Below are positions 29,670 through 41,474 of a stretch of DNA of 58,387 bases, one piece after another. Location: NCBI GenBank assembly GCA_013054445.1, contig JAAMPI010000156.1, positions 1 through 58,387 of the forward strand, read 5' to 3'. Numbering within the stretch: the stretch's first letter is position 1; each line of letters begins with the position of its first letter. Source of the DNA: Cudoniella acicularis. Lineage: Eukaryota; Ascomycota; Leotiomycetes; Helotiales; Helotiaceae. Under the pieces are notes generated by a model. That model searched no databases. It was given only the letters and a program-made list of their open reading frames with translations, and was not told where the DNA came from. A program made the translations under genes and the position numbers.

Positions 29670-31597
29670 ATGGCTACCCCGAATGCATCTGGCAAACGGG
29701 GCCCTTCTGTTCTGGTATTTCTTTCAGCATTCTTCAGCAAAGCTTCGTTATGAAGCTCTCACCTAAATCCGAGCTGTACTGACTCCTATTTAGGTCACCG
29801 ATTCCCGTGAACGTCCCCAAGCAAATCGCGCATCCAATACACGTCCCAGCCTCAACAGCACTGGCACCTCTCGAGATCGAGCTCCCACACGATTCATATC
29901 CGTTGATAATGTCCTTCAATATGCGTCGCAGATACCCTCAGGTCAGGCACGAGGCCCACCTGGCCGCAAATCGCCTCTAGCAAATCAAAGACGGATGGAT
30001 GCAGAAGTGGGCGCTGGGGCGCGGATAAAGCAGCAGAATATGCCTGGCCGGAGCACAAAGGTCACGGAGAAATTGGTCCTGATTCCCGAAACCGTGAATG
30101 AGAAGGATTCAGAGGCGGAGGATGATTCGGAGGAATTTCTAGTAGATGGCGAGGAAGGACCTCTGAGAGATGCTGAAATAGACGTGTTGAAGAAGCTAGG
30201 TGGGATTCGAGGGAAGAGTTACGCAGAACGACTACCTAAGGCGAAGAGAACAGATAAGGTGGCACGAGTTACAGCCTATTGTACGGCACAGGGCTACAAG
30301 GCAAAAGCAACGGCAACATTTGTGAAGGAGCGGCATGGTGCTAAGACTAAACTCTACGATGATTGTCTGTATACGGTCTATCATCTCCCTCTACTACCGG
30401 GATCAGAAGGCTTCAGGATTAGGAGTAGTCCGGTATTGAAAAATCCGGGAGGGAAGGCGGTCTTGGATGAAGAGATTGAGAGGAGCGAAAGACGAGATTA
30501 TCACGAAGGTTATTTCGAGGACACCGACACATACGGAGTAAGAGGCGGCGAAGAGAGCCCCCAACATGAGAGTGAGGAGGACAGGAATAGGCGGGAAGAA
30601 GAAGGCCGACGAAGCAGAGAACAAACGAGGGTATTGGCTCAAGGTCGAAGGATGGACAGCCCGAATCGAGTTGCCCCAGATGCTTCGACATTCGCCGAAA
30701 TGTTCGTCTTTTCATACGGAGTTGTCGTATTCTGGAACTTTACAGAACGGCAAGAAAAGGATATCTTGGCCGACTTAACATTTTCCGAGCATGAAACTGG
30801 CATTTCACTAGTATCTCAGCCTTTGGAAGAGGATGATTTCGAAACAGAAGAGCTTCATTTCGAATACAGTCCTCTGGTTGAGCGGCCGCGAGTCTTCAAC
30901 GACATGATCACTCTCAGAAGTGGAGACCACATGATAAAACTTGCAATGAGCCATGCAATAGCTCAAAGCACCAAGTTGAGCTTTTTCGAAGAGAAAATGT
31001 CCCAAACGATGTTAGATGCACAACACGTACCTAAGCACCTTGCCCTCACGGGAAGACTGGGTATGGATCGAAAAGAAATCGTCAAAATCCTCGGCCGACT
31101 CTTCAAGAGCCGAGTAGACGTGAATTTATGTAAGTGTCCTTTCCTTCTCCCGCGGATTTACTAATAGTAATATTCTAGCTTCTAATATCCTCGATGTTCC
31201 CAACTTCTTCTGGGACAGTGAACCCACTCTCCACCCCCTATACTACGCCATTCGCGAATACCTCGAGATTGGCCCTCGTATTAAAGTCCTGAACGAGCGC
31301 TGCCGCGTCTTCCTCGACCTCGCTGAAATCCTCAGTGACAGCGTTGCAAACACGAAAATGAGTACCATCACCTGGATTATTATTATTCTCATCGTAGTCA
31401 GTATCGGCGTCACGGTCACAGAAGTAGGACTTCGTTTCGGTATGCTGAGTAAGGAGAAGAATAGGGGAAAGGTGGTTGGAGAGGTGAATTGGGGGAGTTT
31501 GAGAGGACGAAACTTCTCGAGGAGTGATTTTGATACACCGCAGTTGACGGCTATTTGTGGTGCCGGCATCGTGGATGAGAGAATTACGGAATTGTAG
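29670..31597 (+). CDS. DUF155 membrane protein (Rmd1/Rmd8/Sif2-like)
   Basis: Three exons (29670-29714, 29794-31129, 31179-31597) give 599 residues. The first exon encodes MATPNASGKRGPSVL and joins a Ser/Arg-rich leader. The frame upstream of the inner Met at 29995 stays open back to a TATTTAG acceptor, which is why I chose the upstream start. The DUF155 core is clear: VARVTAYCTAQGYKAK, then FVFSYGVVVFWNFTERQEKD, LEEDDFETEELHFEY and SHAIAQSTKLSFFEE. After the last intron (branch TTTACTAAT) come NFFWDSEPTLHPLYYAIREY and a single C-terminal membrane helix, TITWIIIILIVVSIGVTV. Yeast relatives are Rmd1/Rmd8 and fission-yeast Sif2/Sif3; the molecular role is poorly defined. A mitochondrial or ER/nuclear-envelope membrane location is inferred. 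Confidence 0.9.
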
Positions 31598-33117
31598 GAT
31601 TGGGATTGTTTGGTGATCTGCTGACGTTGCATATCTCTCTGTTTGTAGGATACTCTTGCATAGCCTTGGTTGGGGGTGGGAGTTGATGGCGCTTTGGGGG
31701 CAAGGATCTACCGCCTAATGCCTGAGATGTAGATATGGGCCTGCTCTAAACTATCTACTTTACCTTTGGGCGTGCTCAAGTGGATCGCCTTTTCTATTTT
31801 AGAACGTGTGGGTTCCTTATTTTCATATAGTAGTACTTCTGCGTGTCAACTTCTCGGTTGCAAAGGAGTCAGGGGCCAAGCCAAGGAAGTCGTTGAACTT
31901 GGCAACAACGGTTGTGGTTTCATGAGTGGGTATCTACTATCTGGGGAGCATAGATTTTGGGAGCATGAACCTGTGGGTCGTGAGTGTCATTGAATGAAAC
32001 TGTAGATCGCGGAAGATCTGCTAATAGTTTCTCAATTGCTTGATTGGCATAATTGCGTTGACCAGTTGTTCTTGCTTGTGGAGTGGTAAATGTGAAAATA
32101 ATCGAAGGAAAGGAGTGGATGGAACAGGTGGAATAATATTTGTTGGGAGATTTGGAAGCCGAGACTAAGTCAAATTAGATGCTCTACCTGAAGTGAAGAG
32201 TTAAAGACTTTTGGTATTTGAATTCCAATTATTTTCCAAGTCGCGATTACTCTATCTTGTTTATCTTCGATTCGGCCCTTAAGAGGGTGCAAAAGAGAAG
32301 CTTTACAGCTACGTTCAAGTAGTCAATGTCAAGAATGTGAAGGGTTTACAGACTGCAGTGGTTGAGGAATAGATGCCTGATCTGAACGGCATTGCTTGGG
32401 TTGGGTGGAGTTGAATGCATTCTGCTGGCTAGCTTATGAATGAAAAGGTCATATTTGAGCCCCAGACTTTTTCTGGTCGATACGGTCATTCTCTTGCATG
32501 CTCTCGAGCGCACTTTTTCTTGGGTGGATTTGTTTCGAAACTGTGAGTCTACAACACTTTACAACACCCCGAGTGGTGGCATCGCACAACCAGTTCCAAC
32601 GAGGCTGTGCAGTCAAGTGGTTTATTCTGGTCTTAGAGGTACTTTGGGACAGCCTGGTCATTAAGCGCGCGTCATCTGCCATTTCTGTATCGGGTCACGA
32701 GTTGTGCCTCCAACAGGTCGTAACATGTTGAGAATTGTACCACCTGACCTCGTATCTGACAAAGAAGGCTTTCTTTACAGTCAGCTCACGTCCATCTCAC
32801 TTTTGTGTTCAGAACACTTCTCAAAATTACTTTGCAGACCTCGAGACTTCGTGACTTTGAATAATATCTTGTTTTGAAAGTCAGGGGCCTTAACTCGAAA
32901 CCAAAGTCTATTATGCGAGTTTGATTTACAAGACAATCTTAGCCGAAACAAAGGACTTTGTCAACGCATCCACTGTATCCAGAACCAGCTTGAACATTAC
33001 TCGGGAAAAAACTCAAATGTCCTTTGTCCATCTCTTACAAATTCCAACCCTTGCTCAAAATCGCAACTTCACATCTACTTTTGGACAAAAAAAGAGACTT
33101 TACGATCTTCCGTTTAA
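31598..33117. other. Intergenic, no gene seen
   Basis: About 1.5 kb of short overlapping frames without domains. Upstream exons of the Cys-rich ORF that follows may lie near the right end. Confidence 0.4.
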
Positions 33118-33264
33118 CCCACAACCTCGCGTTTATTCTTCAGCAAGGAGGAGGAAGAGGAGAACTACCTTTACCCCTGGCCGCGGCGACACCTGGAACA
33201 ATCATCGCATTATCTGGAAAACTTCATATCACTCAAGTCGCAAAGTTCGGCATTAAGCCGAGAA

Positions 33265-33405
33265 ATGGCCATTATTCTCTATATAGCGCACAAAAAGCAC
33301 AAATGGGTCTGTTGCTGGTGCGGAACCGACAATTCCGGCAAAGTGGTGAATTGCAAGCGTTGCCAACATTACACTATTAATTGCATCGATTGCTTCTCGT
33401 ATTAA
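33265..33405 (+). CDS. Small Cys-rich (zinc-ribbon-like) ORF
   Basis: A 46-codon frame from ATG 33265 contains CCWCGTDNSGKVVNCKRCQH, then NCIDC, giving CxxC pairs spaced like a small treble-clef or zinc-ribbon. The frame is open upstream to 33118 with an acidic stretch (SKEEEEENYLY). It may therefore be the last exon of a longer gene whose 5' part I could not resolve. Spacing of the Cys pairs argues against chance. No family is assigned. Confidence 0.35.
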   Translation: MAIILYIAHKKHKWVCCWCGTDNSGKVVNCKRCQHYTINCIDCFSY

Positions 33406-35742
33406 GCATACAATTTTCCTGGCGTTAAAGAACTGGAGTCATGGAATTTAGATTGAGAATAGAGGATTGCGGTTTTTTTGATACCATGGATGGTTGTTTG
33501 AACGTTTACGGAGTTTTTATTATCATTTCGATGTAGATGGGACTTGGGAACTGTATTCTACGACGTTGGTTGTATTTGTACAATGGCGCCAGGGGTACTT
33601 TAATGTGTTTTCAATTCCTATGTCTGGCTGAGAGTTTCCTTTTCGGCTCGGCGTTGCAGAGGTTTCTTTTTCATGTAGGTGGAGTTATTAGAGAGGGATC
33701 GACGGAGTATTTGCGGAATTTGGTCCTTTACTATTGTGTTAGATACCCATTTGAGAGCTTACATGCCGCGGTCTGGGGTTCTACCTGTGTTCTCATAGCA
33801 CTATAATACTATATTGACAGAATGCTTCGACATTCGAAAACCACCAGTCGTTTTTTCTTTTTATCCTACTGTTTCCTACACTTCTTGGGGGTCTCATGCA
33901 AGTCTTCTTTCTGTCGAAAATAGCAGAACTCGAAGTAGCAATATGTGCTACTAGTGATAGTTTACACCTTTCTCTACTCGACTGACTTTTTGCTGAGGGC
34001 CGCGCTCGATATTCAACCTACACAGGATAGTGTTAAAAATACAACACAGGAGCAAAATAACTCACCTTAATTAAGCGAAACATTGCAAAGGACGCTTCTT
34101 AAAGCGAAAAGAGACTAATTATTACGATAGTTATAGGTTGCCGACTTACTGTGAGAAACTCAACTACCCTTTAATAATTTCCACGGCCCTCGCGAAAAAC
34201 GGGACCGAGTAAGTTGAAGTATTAACTGTCAAATATTTCCCTGTCGGGATTTCTCGAGTAAACCAATCTCCTCCTATATGGATCTAGATAGTGTAAACAA
34301 CTCTCCGCCTATAACTTGTTATTTACTTATGGCTGGTTGCTCCTTTCATGGGAGGCTCTTTCCCAAATCTCTCAGATTCGTCTCTTACTCTCATGTAACT
34401 CTGCAAAATAAAAAGCAACAAAACAGTCTTACCGCAGATCCGCACTTTACTGATCCAAATACATGTGAGCGTATAGAAACTGAGCAGTATAACTCAAAGC
34501 AAAACAGCAATATCCATAATAGCACCAGGGATTCAACTAAGAATCAACTACGACACATTATACCGTTCACTCATAACGCCCTTGTGCCTATCAGTAATTC
34601 ACCGATCTCACAACATCGTCACTGACTCCCAGGTTATATATTCCCACCTCCTACCTTTCTCTGCGCTTTTCCTCTTTACTCGCGGCTTTTCTCACGAACC
34701 ACGCCGGAAATGATTCAGGAGGATTGTGGCGCTGTGGTGCCCTAGTGCTCTGTTGCGGAGAAAGAAAATAATCCAAGGTTTCTTACCGCAGGCTGGTGGA
34801 GAGTGTGATTTAGGGATGGGAGAGTGAGAAAATAAGAACGACCACAACTATAAATTTACAGTTGTTTGGCAGTAGTATATTTGGCTGATCAAACAACTAA
34901 ATACCAAATGACCAAATAAACGAGCGGCTATAAGTGGGCAGAGAAATTCTAGAGCAGCCTAGCAGTCGTTAGTCCCTCCATATACTGGGAAGTTTGATAC
35001 ATACCCCACGAAATTGTTGATATACAGCTCTCTGATCAGCTGCAATACCTCTATATATACGGGAGCACTTTCAGTACGTTGACTCGACATTGTGATTATA
35101 TTTCCGACGCCTCGAACTCTCTTTCAAATCAAGTATACTTGGGGTTGCTACTGCGTGGTGTTGGGATGTTGGATCTTGAGGTCTCCAAGATCTGTAAAGA
35201 AGTTGTGTGGCTGGGATGTTTTCTCCTGGGCTGTCGGTATGGGCAGTTTTGACAAGACTTACTAATTGTGTGTAGCTGTTTCCTAGCCATGACTCATTGG
35301 AAGATTGTAAACAGTGTTCCCTTCTTTCCATCATTTGAAGATAATATTCCCATCCAAGTAAGGCTAACACCAGCTTGCCTGTAAATTTATACTTCTCTAA
35401 AAACTTCCAGGGGTTCTCTCAAAAGCCTTAATAGTAGTGACTCCACAATATTTCAAATCACTCAAATATCCTCATCAGTAAAATGTTTTTAAAAGGTGTA
35501 TGATAACCTGAATTCATGATCCAAGTGTATCAATCACTAAGCCCTTGTGTGCAAAGGGCTAACAATACTGCGTACAATGTTGTTCAGTGTCCAGGGTCCA
35601 TTTACTCCTTCCCGCTGCCGTAACAAATGCTGCATGAGAAGATCATCTGATCTGAGATAATGAAGCAAGAACCCCTCATTATGCACACTCCCCAAAGCCA
35701 TCCTAGACGCTAGAGAAACCCTTATCAAATCCGCAATGGCAT
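33406..35742. other. Long intergenic region, no gene seen
   Basis: About 2.3 kb with short frames on both strands (such as 34278-34625 and 35071-35370) lacking recognisable domains or matching splice sites. Confidence 0.4.
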
Positions 35743-36398
35743 CTATTCATCATCAACGTCACGGTGTCGTCCAAGCACCTTCTTCTTGAATTCCTCTGGA
35801 TCTTTGTCCCACAGCTCTGCAGCCTCGCCGTTCAGTGGTGATGCACTGTTATGTGTCAGTGTGGGCTATTGGGGAAAACAAAGAGACGCACTTATTGGGT
35901 TCGCCTAGCAAACTTTGAAGACTCAGGAGGACAGTTTGAATGTTGTATGCAGCAGTCCACTTGTCCTTTAGGATATCCAAGCAGATTCTACCTGAGAAGT
36001 CGACATTAGGGTGGTAGATTGGTGTCTTGAAGAGTACTGTTGGTGCAGCGTAGGGATAGTTGGGTGGGAAAGCGAAGGAGAGCTTGAAGGTGAGGCCGGC
36101 ATAGGGTGTGTCATCGGGTCCTTCTATTGTCGCAGTCCACGAGAGGAGATTGCCATCTGCAGACGGAAAGGCTGAAATGCCAGGTGCAGGCGAAGTCATA
36201 AGTTGCATGAGTTCGGTTTGTAAGCTGCTCGGAATCAGTATTGAGAAGACAGATGCTTTAGAGAAGCTTTAAGAACTCTTACCGTTTAGTAGTGCTTTGC
36301 GCATCGGGTCCCTTTCGAGGAGCGACAAGCTTCGAGGCTTGGTTGGCAGTAAGGCTTCCGGGCGCAGAGTTCTGTGTATCCTCCATATCGTAGTTCAT
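35743..36398 (-). CDS. Ubiquitin-conjugating enzyme E2, UBE2C/Ubc11 type
   Basis: Three exons on the minus strand (36398-36283, 36224-35892, 35845-35743; introns 58 and 46 nt) give 183 residues. A variable N-terminal tail of about 38 residues precedes [11 protein letters not shown]. The UBC fold shows [14 protein letters not shown], then the HPN triad [20 protein letters not shown] with the catalytic Cys, and [20 protein letters not shown], ending GRHRDVDDE. The N-terminal tail and EPN-xx-SPLN pattern fit the UBE2C/Ubc11/UbcP4 group, the E2 that works with the anaphase-promoting complex to ubiquitinate cyclins. It diverges from CHK1 across 421 bp that carries cell-cycle-type sites. Confidence 0.93.
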
Positions 36399-36819
36399 GA
36401 TGAGAAGGATGGACGGGGGTGAAGCAACGAGCAGGGAGGCTCAAGCTGGAGAGGCAATAAAGGCGAATATCGTGGAATGGAGATATTGAAAGCGATTGTG
36501 AGTTGCAAACAAAGAAGCAAATTGGTGAATTTTGTAGGTTCAAGGAACTGGAGGTATGTTTACTCAGTCCTGCTTGCGGTCGCTTTGACAACGCGTGTAC
36601 TGGCGCAAGGCTGGCCAATTGCCTTCTCGCCGACCAATCAGCGACGCGACGGTTTTTGGTCTTGAAACTCACACGCGATCACAACAAAAGTTATTGGATA
36701 TCAGAGTTTGGGCCATTTTTAAGTAGCCGTGGAAAATTTTCGATATGGTAAGTGATTTCTTGATAAATGCTCAGAATCGATTCTGAAAATCCTTTCCTTC
36801 CCAAATTACAGCTAACAAA
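36399..36819. promoter_or_regulatory. Divergent promoter of UBE2C-type E2 and CHK1
   Basis: The 421 bp between the two start codons hold a perfect MCB box (ACGCGT, 36591-36596), two ACGCGA variants (36644-36649 and 36673-36678) and two CCAAT boxes (36615-36619 and 36634-36638), all within about 90 bp. MCB boxes bind MBF/DSC1 in fungi and CCAAT boxes bind the HAP/NF-Y complex. Function is inferred. Confidence 0.55.
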
Positions 36820-38505
36820 ATGATGCAGAGTCAACTCGACCCGCTTCCCCGCGACTTGCCCTTTCGCATTATATCGAAAACTATAGGCAGAGGAGCTTAT
36901 GCATCGTAAATTTCAAACTCATCCCATCAATAGAACAAAGTACTAACAAATTCTACAGAATAAAAAAAAGCTATTCCTCCCACCGAAACAACACCGGTTT
37001 TTGCGGTCAAGTTTATACACAAAGCCTACGCAGTTAAGCATGGCCGAATATCAGCAAAGCAGATTGCTATGGAGGTGTCCCTACATTCACATATCGGACA
37101 GCACCCCAATATCATAGAATGGTTTGCGACAGGAGAAGACAACGTTTGGAAATGGATTGCCATGGAATATGCGGAAGGTGGCGATTTATTCGACAAAATC
37201 GAGGCAGATGTGGGTGTGAGCCAGGATATTGCACACTTCTACTTCACACAATTGATTAGCGGTGTGAGTTATATGCATTCCAAAGGTGTGGGACACCGAG
37301 ATATCAAGCCAGAGAACATATTACTTTCAGAATCTGGAAATTTGAAGATTGCGGATTTTGGACTTGCTACCCTTTTCGAATATAATGGCAACACCAAGCT
37401 CAGCACAACAATGTGTGGAAGTCCTCCGTACATAGCCCCAGAAGTCATCACCTGCTCGAAGAGCACCCAATCGAGGAACGCACCAAAGGCGGCAGGGTAT
37501 TCAGCAAACCTGGTTGATATCTGGTCTTGCGGTGTTGTACTTTTCGTCCTCCTGGTTGGCAATACCCCCTGGGACCAACCCACAGAAGAAAGTTGGGAAT
37601 TCCAAGAATATATGGGAAAAGGCGGTCACAGCTCAGACGACTTGTGGCAAAAGCTGCCAAGCTCAGTTCTGTCATTGCTTCGAGGAATGATGAACGTGGA
37701 TACCAAAAGGCGGTTTAACTTCGAAAAGATCAAGACACATCCTTGGTATACACGAAGAAATCCTCTCTTAACACGAGATGGAAAGGTGACGGATCCCCTC
37801 GCTTTGGCCACCAAGATGCTCGAAGGTCTCCGCATCGATTTCAGCCAACAACCCACCGCATCCCAAAGAGCCCGCTCAAGTCAAGATGCAATGGACATCG
37901 ATACAGACGAACAACCACGCTTCTCCTTCACCCAACCCGAAACCCCCATTGACGACAAAATGTTCGACTGGGAGCGCCCTGCCCGCGCAAAAGCAACAGC
38001 ATTCAGCTCCAGCCAACCCTTAAACACCAACCACGCCCAAAGCGGCATGACGACGGCCGCAGACCAAGCCTTCGAATCTCTTGCCGACGAGCCCAGCATG
38101 AGCCAATTCACGCCCGCTCCTTCAGTACCACTATCTCTCACCCAACACGCTCGTCGCTTCCACGATATCGTTCCCTCTTACTCCCTCACGCGCTTCTTCT
38201 CGCACTTATCCCCTCCTCTCCTTCTTGAACTCCTCAGCTCCGCCCTCCATAGCCTCTGCATTCCCATCCCGCCCGTCTCCCAAACGCAAGGAAGAGATCA
38301 CGTAGGCTGGATCAAAATCAAAACACTAGACGGACGACAATGCAGCTTAAGCGGCGACATCGTAGTAGACACTTACCGAGTTGGGGATGCAGAACTACTC
38401 GAAGTACGATTCGTGAAGGTAAAAGGTGATCCGCTGGAGTGGAGACGGTTCTTCAAGAATGTAGTGGTGTTGTGTAAGGAAGGTGTTTATGTACCGAATT
38501 CATAA
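36820..38505 (+). CDS. chk1: CHK1 checkpoint kinase, with a one-base frame break
   Basis: Exon 1 (36820-36905) reads LDPLPRDLPFRIISKTIGRG, the glycine loop start. After a 53-nt intron (branch TACTAAC) exon 2 (36959-38505) should read SIKKAIPP, but an A8 run at 36962-36969 is one base too long and shifts the frame. The next frame is then perfect: VFAVKFIHKAYAVKHGRISA (VAIK Lys), ATGEDNVWKWIAMEYAEGGD, HRDIKPENILL, ADFGLATLF, MCGSPPYIAPE. After the kinase domain comes a linker and a C-terminal KA1-like regulatory region ending at 38505. Corrected length is about 543 residues. Chk1 relays DNA-damage signals to block mitotic entry. The break is most simply a homopolymer miscall. A second possible start is ATG 36823. 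Confidence 0.93.
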
Positions 38506-39263
38506 ACCGCTTTGGGCATAGCAGAGGAGTTTTTACTATCGGGAAAATAGGATATCGGCACTACATTTGTGGATGTATAAATTACATTACGGTTTTGCTC
38601 TTTTTCTGGATTGGACTGGATTGGGGGTGATGGGATAAGGAAGGAACTAGTATGATATGCATAATTGATAAAATATTTACATCTTCCTCTTTTGAGTCTC
38701 TCATCTCGTGTCCTTTTGCGCAGGTATTCATTCTCTCGCTTATTTATTTACTTGCCCCTTTCATTTCGCCTCATCCGTCCCTTCCTCGCTCGCCTCTCTC
38801 CCCTGCTACAGGTAGTGTAACTTCACTTACAACACCGACACTTTATCTCAACCCTTCCGTCAGTTATGTAGCAACTTCAAATTTTCACCAGATTGCGGAG
38901 CTAGCTAATTTTGGTGATCTTTGGTAGATATGCAAAAATCATGTATTCTACTGCTTCTTCGAAGAAGCGTACTATGTACTGTAGGGCTGAGGAAAAAGGG
39001 ATGCATGAAGTCGTCCATCCATACCATAAAGGTAAGATCTGTATTGTACAAACAAAAAGGTTACCGCCATCGCCGTGAGGCTCCATTTTGTATGCCCATT
39101 TGTATGCCCGAAAGTCTAAAGACCCATCTACCCAACCCACCGATAAGCGCCGTGGAAACCATGTATGTCGGTCGGTCCTATGTGCAAATTCCCATGAATC
39201 CTCCCAGCCAAAAAAAAGTAAGGTACAAGAAGGTGGAAATTAACGTAGTTTTATGGGGATTTC
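38506..39263. other. Convergent intergenic region
   Basis: Between the 3' ends of CHK1 and the Ser/Gly-rich gene. T-rich and C-rich tracts near 38700-38830 look like UTR or low-complexity DNA. No gene is seen. Confidence 0.45.
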
Positions 39264-40469
39264 TTATTGGGTGAGAAAGACAGTGGATAGAACCAAAGCG
39301 ATCATAACCCAGTAGCCGCTGGAGTTCACAATGCTGCGCGTAGCAGCGCTGTATGCATCTTCGGTTCCACCAGAGGCTGTGGTGCCGTTGGGAAGTGTAC
39401 CGTTAATGATGATAGTGCTAGTGCCGTTGACGTCTGCGACTGTGACGAGGGTGTGGTTCAAGTTTGCGTAGGTACCGTCTCCGATCAAGCTATCGAGGAA
39501 TGTGGAGTTTCCGCTATCGTCACAACCGCATTCAGCGTAGACGGCGCAGAGACAAGTGACGGGTTTGGTCTGGTTGACGCCTTCGGTGTCTGATTGCCTG
39601 CAATCGAGGCGAAGGGAGCGTGCTGCGTTTGTTGCTGTAGGTGTGGCGGTTGCTGAGGTCGAGGTCGTTGTAGCGGTTGCATTGGCGCGTGCTGTGCGGT
39701 TGTGGAAGGTATATGGATGGGTATATGGGTATGAGTATGCGCCATAGAGCCAGAGACCTGGATAGAAGGCCAGAAGACTGGCACCGAGGAAGACAGCTGG
39801 AATGCCTAGTGGCGACCTGGCGCCTGCAGAATATGGTACTGTAGCACCGCCTCCGTAGTATCGTCCTCCGCCATAGTTGGGTGTGACGCCAGAGCCGGTT
39901 CTTGTTTGTCCACCGACTGAGGAGGATGAAGAACCGCGGCTTGCAGAAGAGCTGGAATGACTGTTAGAACTAGAATGACCACCACCTCCGTGACTGCCAT
40001 GAGATCCTGCGTGTGATGCTGCCATCACTGCTACAGCTGCTGCCGCGCCAGCAAACACTACGCTCTTTGATTACGAGCTGGATGAACCAACTCGCGACGA
40101 AGTACTACTTCCAACTCCAACCACCGAACTACTTCCCCCGGAACTCCCTTTACTGCTTCCACTGCTCCCCTTAGGAGAGAATGGTACATACCCAGAAGAT
40201 GATGACGATGACGAAGATGATGATCCTCCCTTGCCAGCAGAACTCGAGCTTGAACTTCCGGATGAGCTGCTTCCTCCACCACCTTTACCACCGCCTCCTC
40301 CGCCTCCCTTCCGCTTCCATAACTCGCTCCTATCAGGGAAATCGCGAGCCTCTGCTTCATCGCGCGACAAGAGTTGGATATCGCCACTAATAGGCTGTGG
40401 AAGCGACAGGACCAGGACGCCAAAGACAAGCAGCAGCGCCGCCAACGAATTCGAAAGCGTAAGCTTCAT
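39264..40469 (-). CDS. Ser/Gly-rich GPI-anchored-type surface protein
   Basis: From ATG 40469 the minus strand encodes a signal peptide (LAALLLVFGVLVLSLPQ), then long Gly and Ser runs. An in-frame TAA lies at 40071-40073, yet the same frame stays open to 39264. An 81-nt intron, 40074-39994 (GTAATC...TGGCAG), would remove the stop in phase and give 374 residues. Its splice sites are weak. Beyond it are GGGRYYGGGATVPYSAGARS, a hydrophobic segment (PAVFLGASLLAFYPGLWLYG), a Thr-rich stretch, a Cys-containing domain (CLCAVYAECGCDD) with many N-glycosylation sites, and a C-terminal hydrophobic tail (YWVMIALVLSTVFL) suited to GPI attachment. It looks like fungal wall or membrane proteins of unknown function (DUF7732-like, from memory). 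Confidence 0.72.
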
Positions 40470-41474
40470 GATATGTAGACAAATGTAACCAAATGTATGA
40501 ATAAGGAACTTGGAGACTTCCCACGAAGGGATAAGGAAGTTCTTGGCAAATAATTAAATTGTCTCAAAGATTGTGAATGCGTTTCAAAGGAAGTACAAGG
40601 GGGTGTGCACAGGGCGGTCGCATCCTCTAAATACAGTTTGAAAGAAGCTTAAATCAGGGGGCGTTATGCCTCGTGTGGAGCCCTAAATGACCATGCATCA
40701 CTTACACTCTAAGCTCGTGGGAGCAGTCCAGCAAAATGGATCCAAATTCGGAGCTCATCCGAACTGGGTCTGTTTGCAAATTATCTTTTATTTGGCCAAT
40801 CAGACGTGACGTTGGAAACAAACTGCGCCTCAGTCAGCCCCACGACGTCATGGAGCCACACTTTTTTTTCGGCGGACCTGAATCGTTAACTGTCAGATAT
40901 CTGACGGCGGGGTGGCGGGAACCCTTTAAAAACGCCAAGGTGGAATTCGGCCCCGTTATTTGAGTATTTTACCAACCTGATAAGCAATGATCTCCTGTCT
41001 TACTTTGCTGAATTGTTGTTGCCTGTGTTACACAGCCCCCACATAGCCATGGCAATCATGACGTCCACGTGAATAAAGAGAGCCACGTGATGTGGGGAAG
41101 ATAACTTCGGTACTTTGTTATCTGATGGAAAGAAGCTTCTAGAATGCTTCTAGAATCGAGGTGGAAGAACTACCGTAAGAATTGTTTATATTGCGGGTTA
41201 CTCCGCTATGATCATCTATGAACCAAGGTAGTTCGTGGGATAGGAAAATGGATTGTCGAGGTCACAAAGGATAAAGTGCCGGGTTCTAGAATGTCTCCTG
41301 AAGGGGAGACTATTTACTCACGTCAACCAATATCACGGATATACCCCTCTGTGTTGTTTTTCTCGGGCTTCGGTAGTAAGAAACAGAGAAGTGACGCGAA
41401 AAAGAGGTTATTCCATTTTATCATCTATTTCGTCAACCCATTTATCAGTATTCACTATCAAACGCTCTAACCAT
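40470..41474. other. Intergenic, no gene seen
   Basis: About 1 kb upstream of the surface-protein gene and downstream of UAP1. No domain-bearing frame. Confidence 0.5.

Noticed and set aside
36286..36672. 128-codon minus frame upstream of the E2 gene
   Set aside because: It overlaps E2 exon 1 in another frame and the promoter, with no domain.
39485..40429. Overlapping frames antisense and in other frames of the Ser/Gly-rich gene
   Set aside because: They come from low-complexity Ser/Gly codons read in other frames and have no independent motif.
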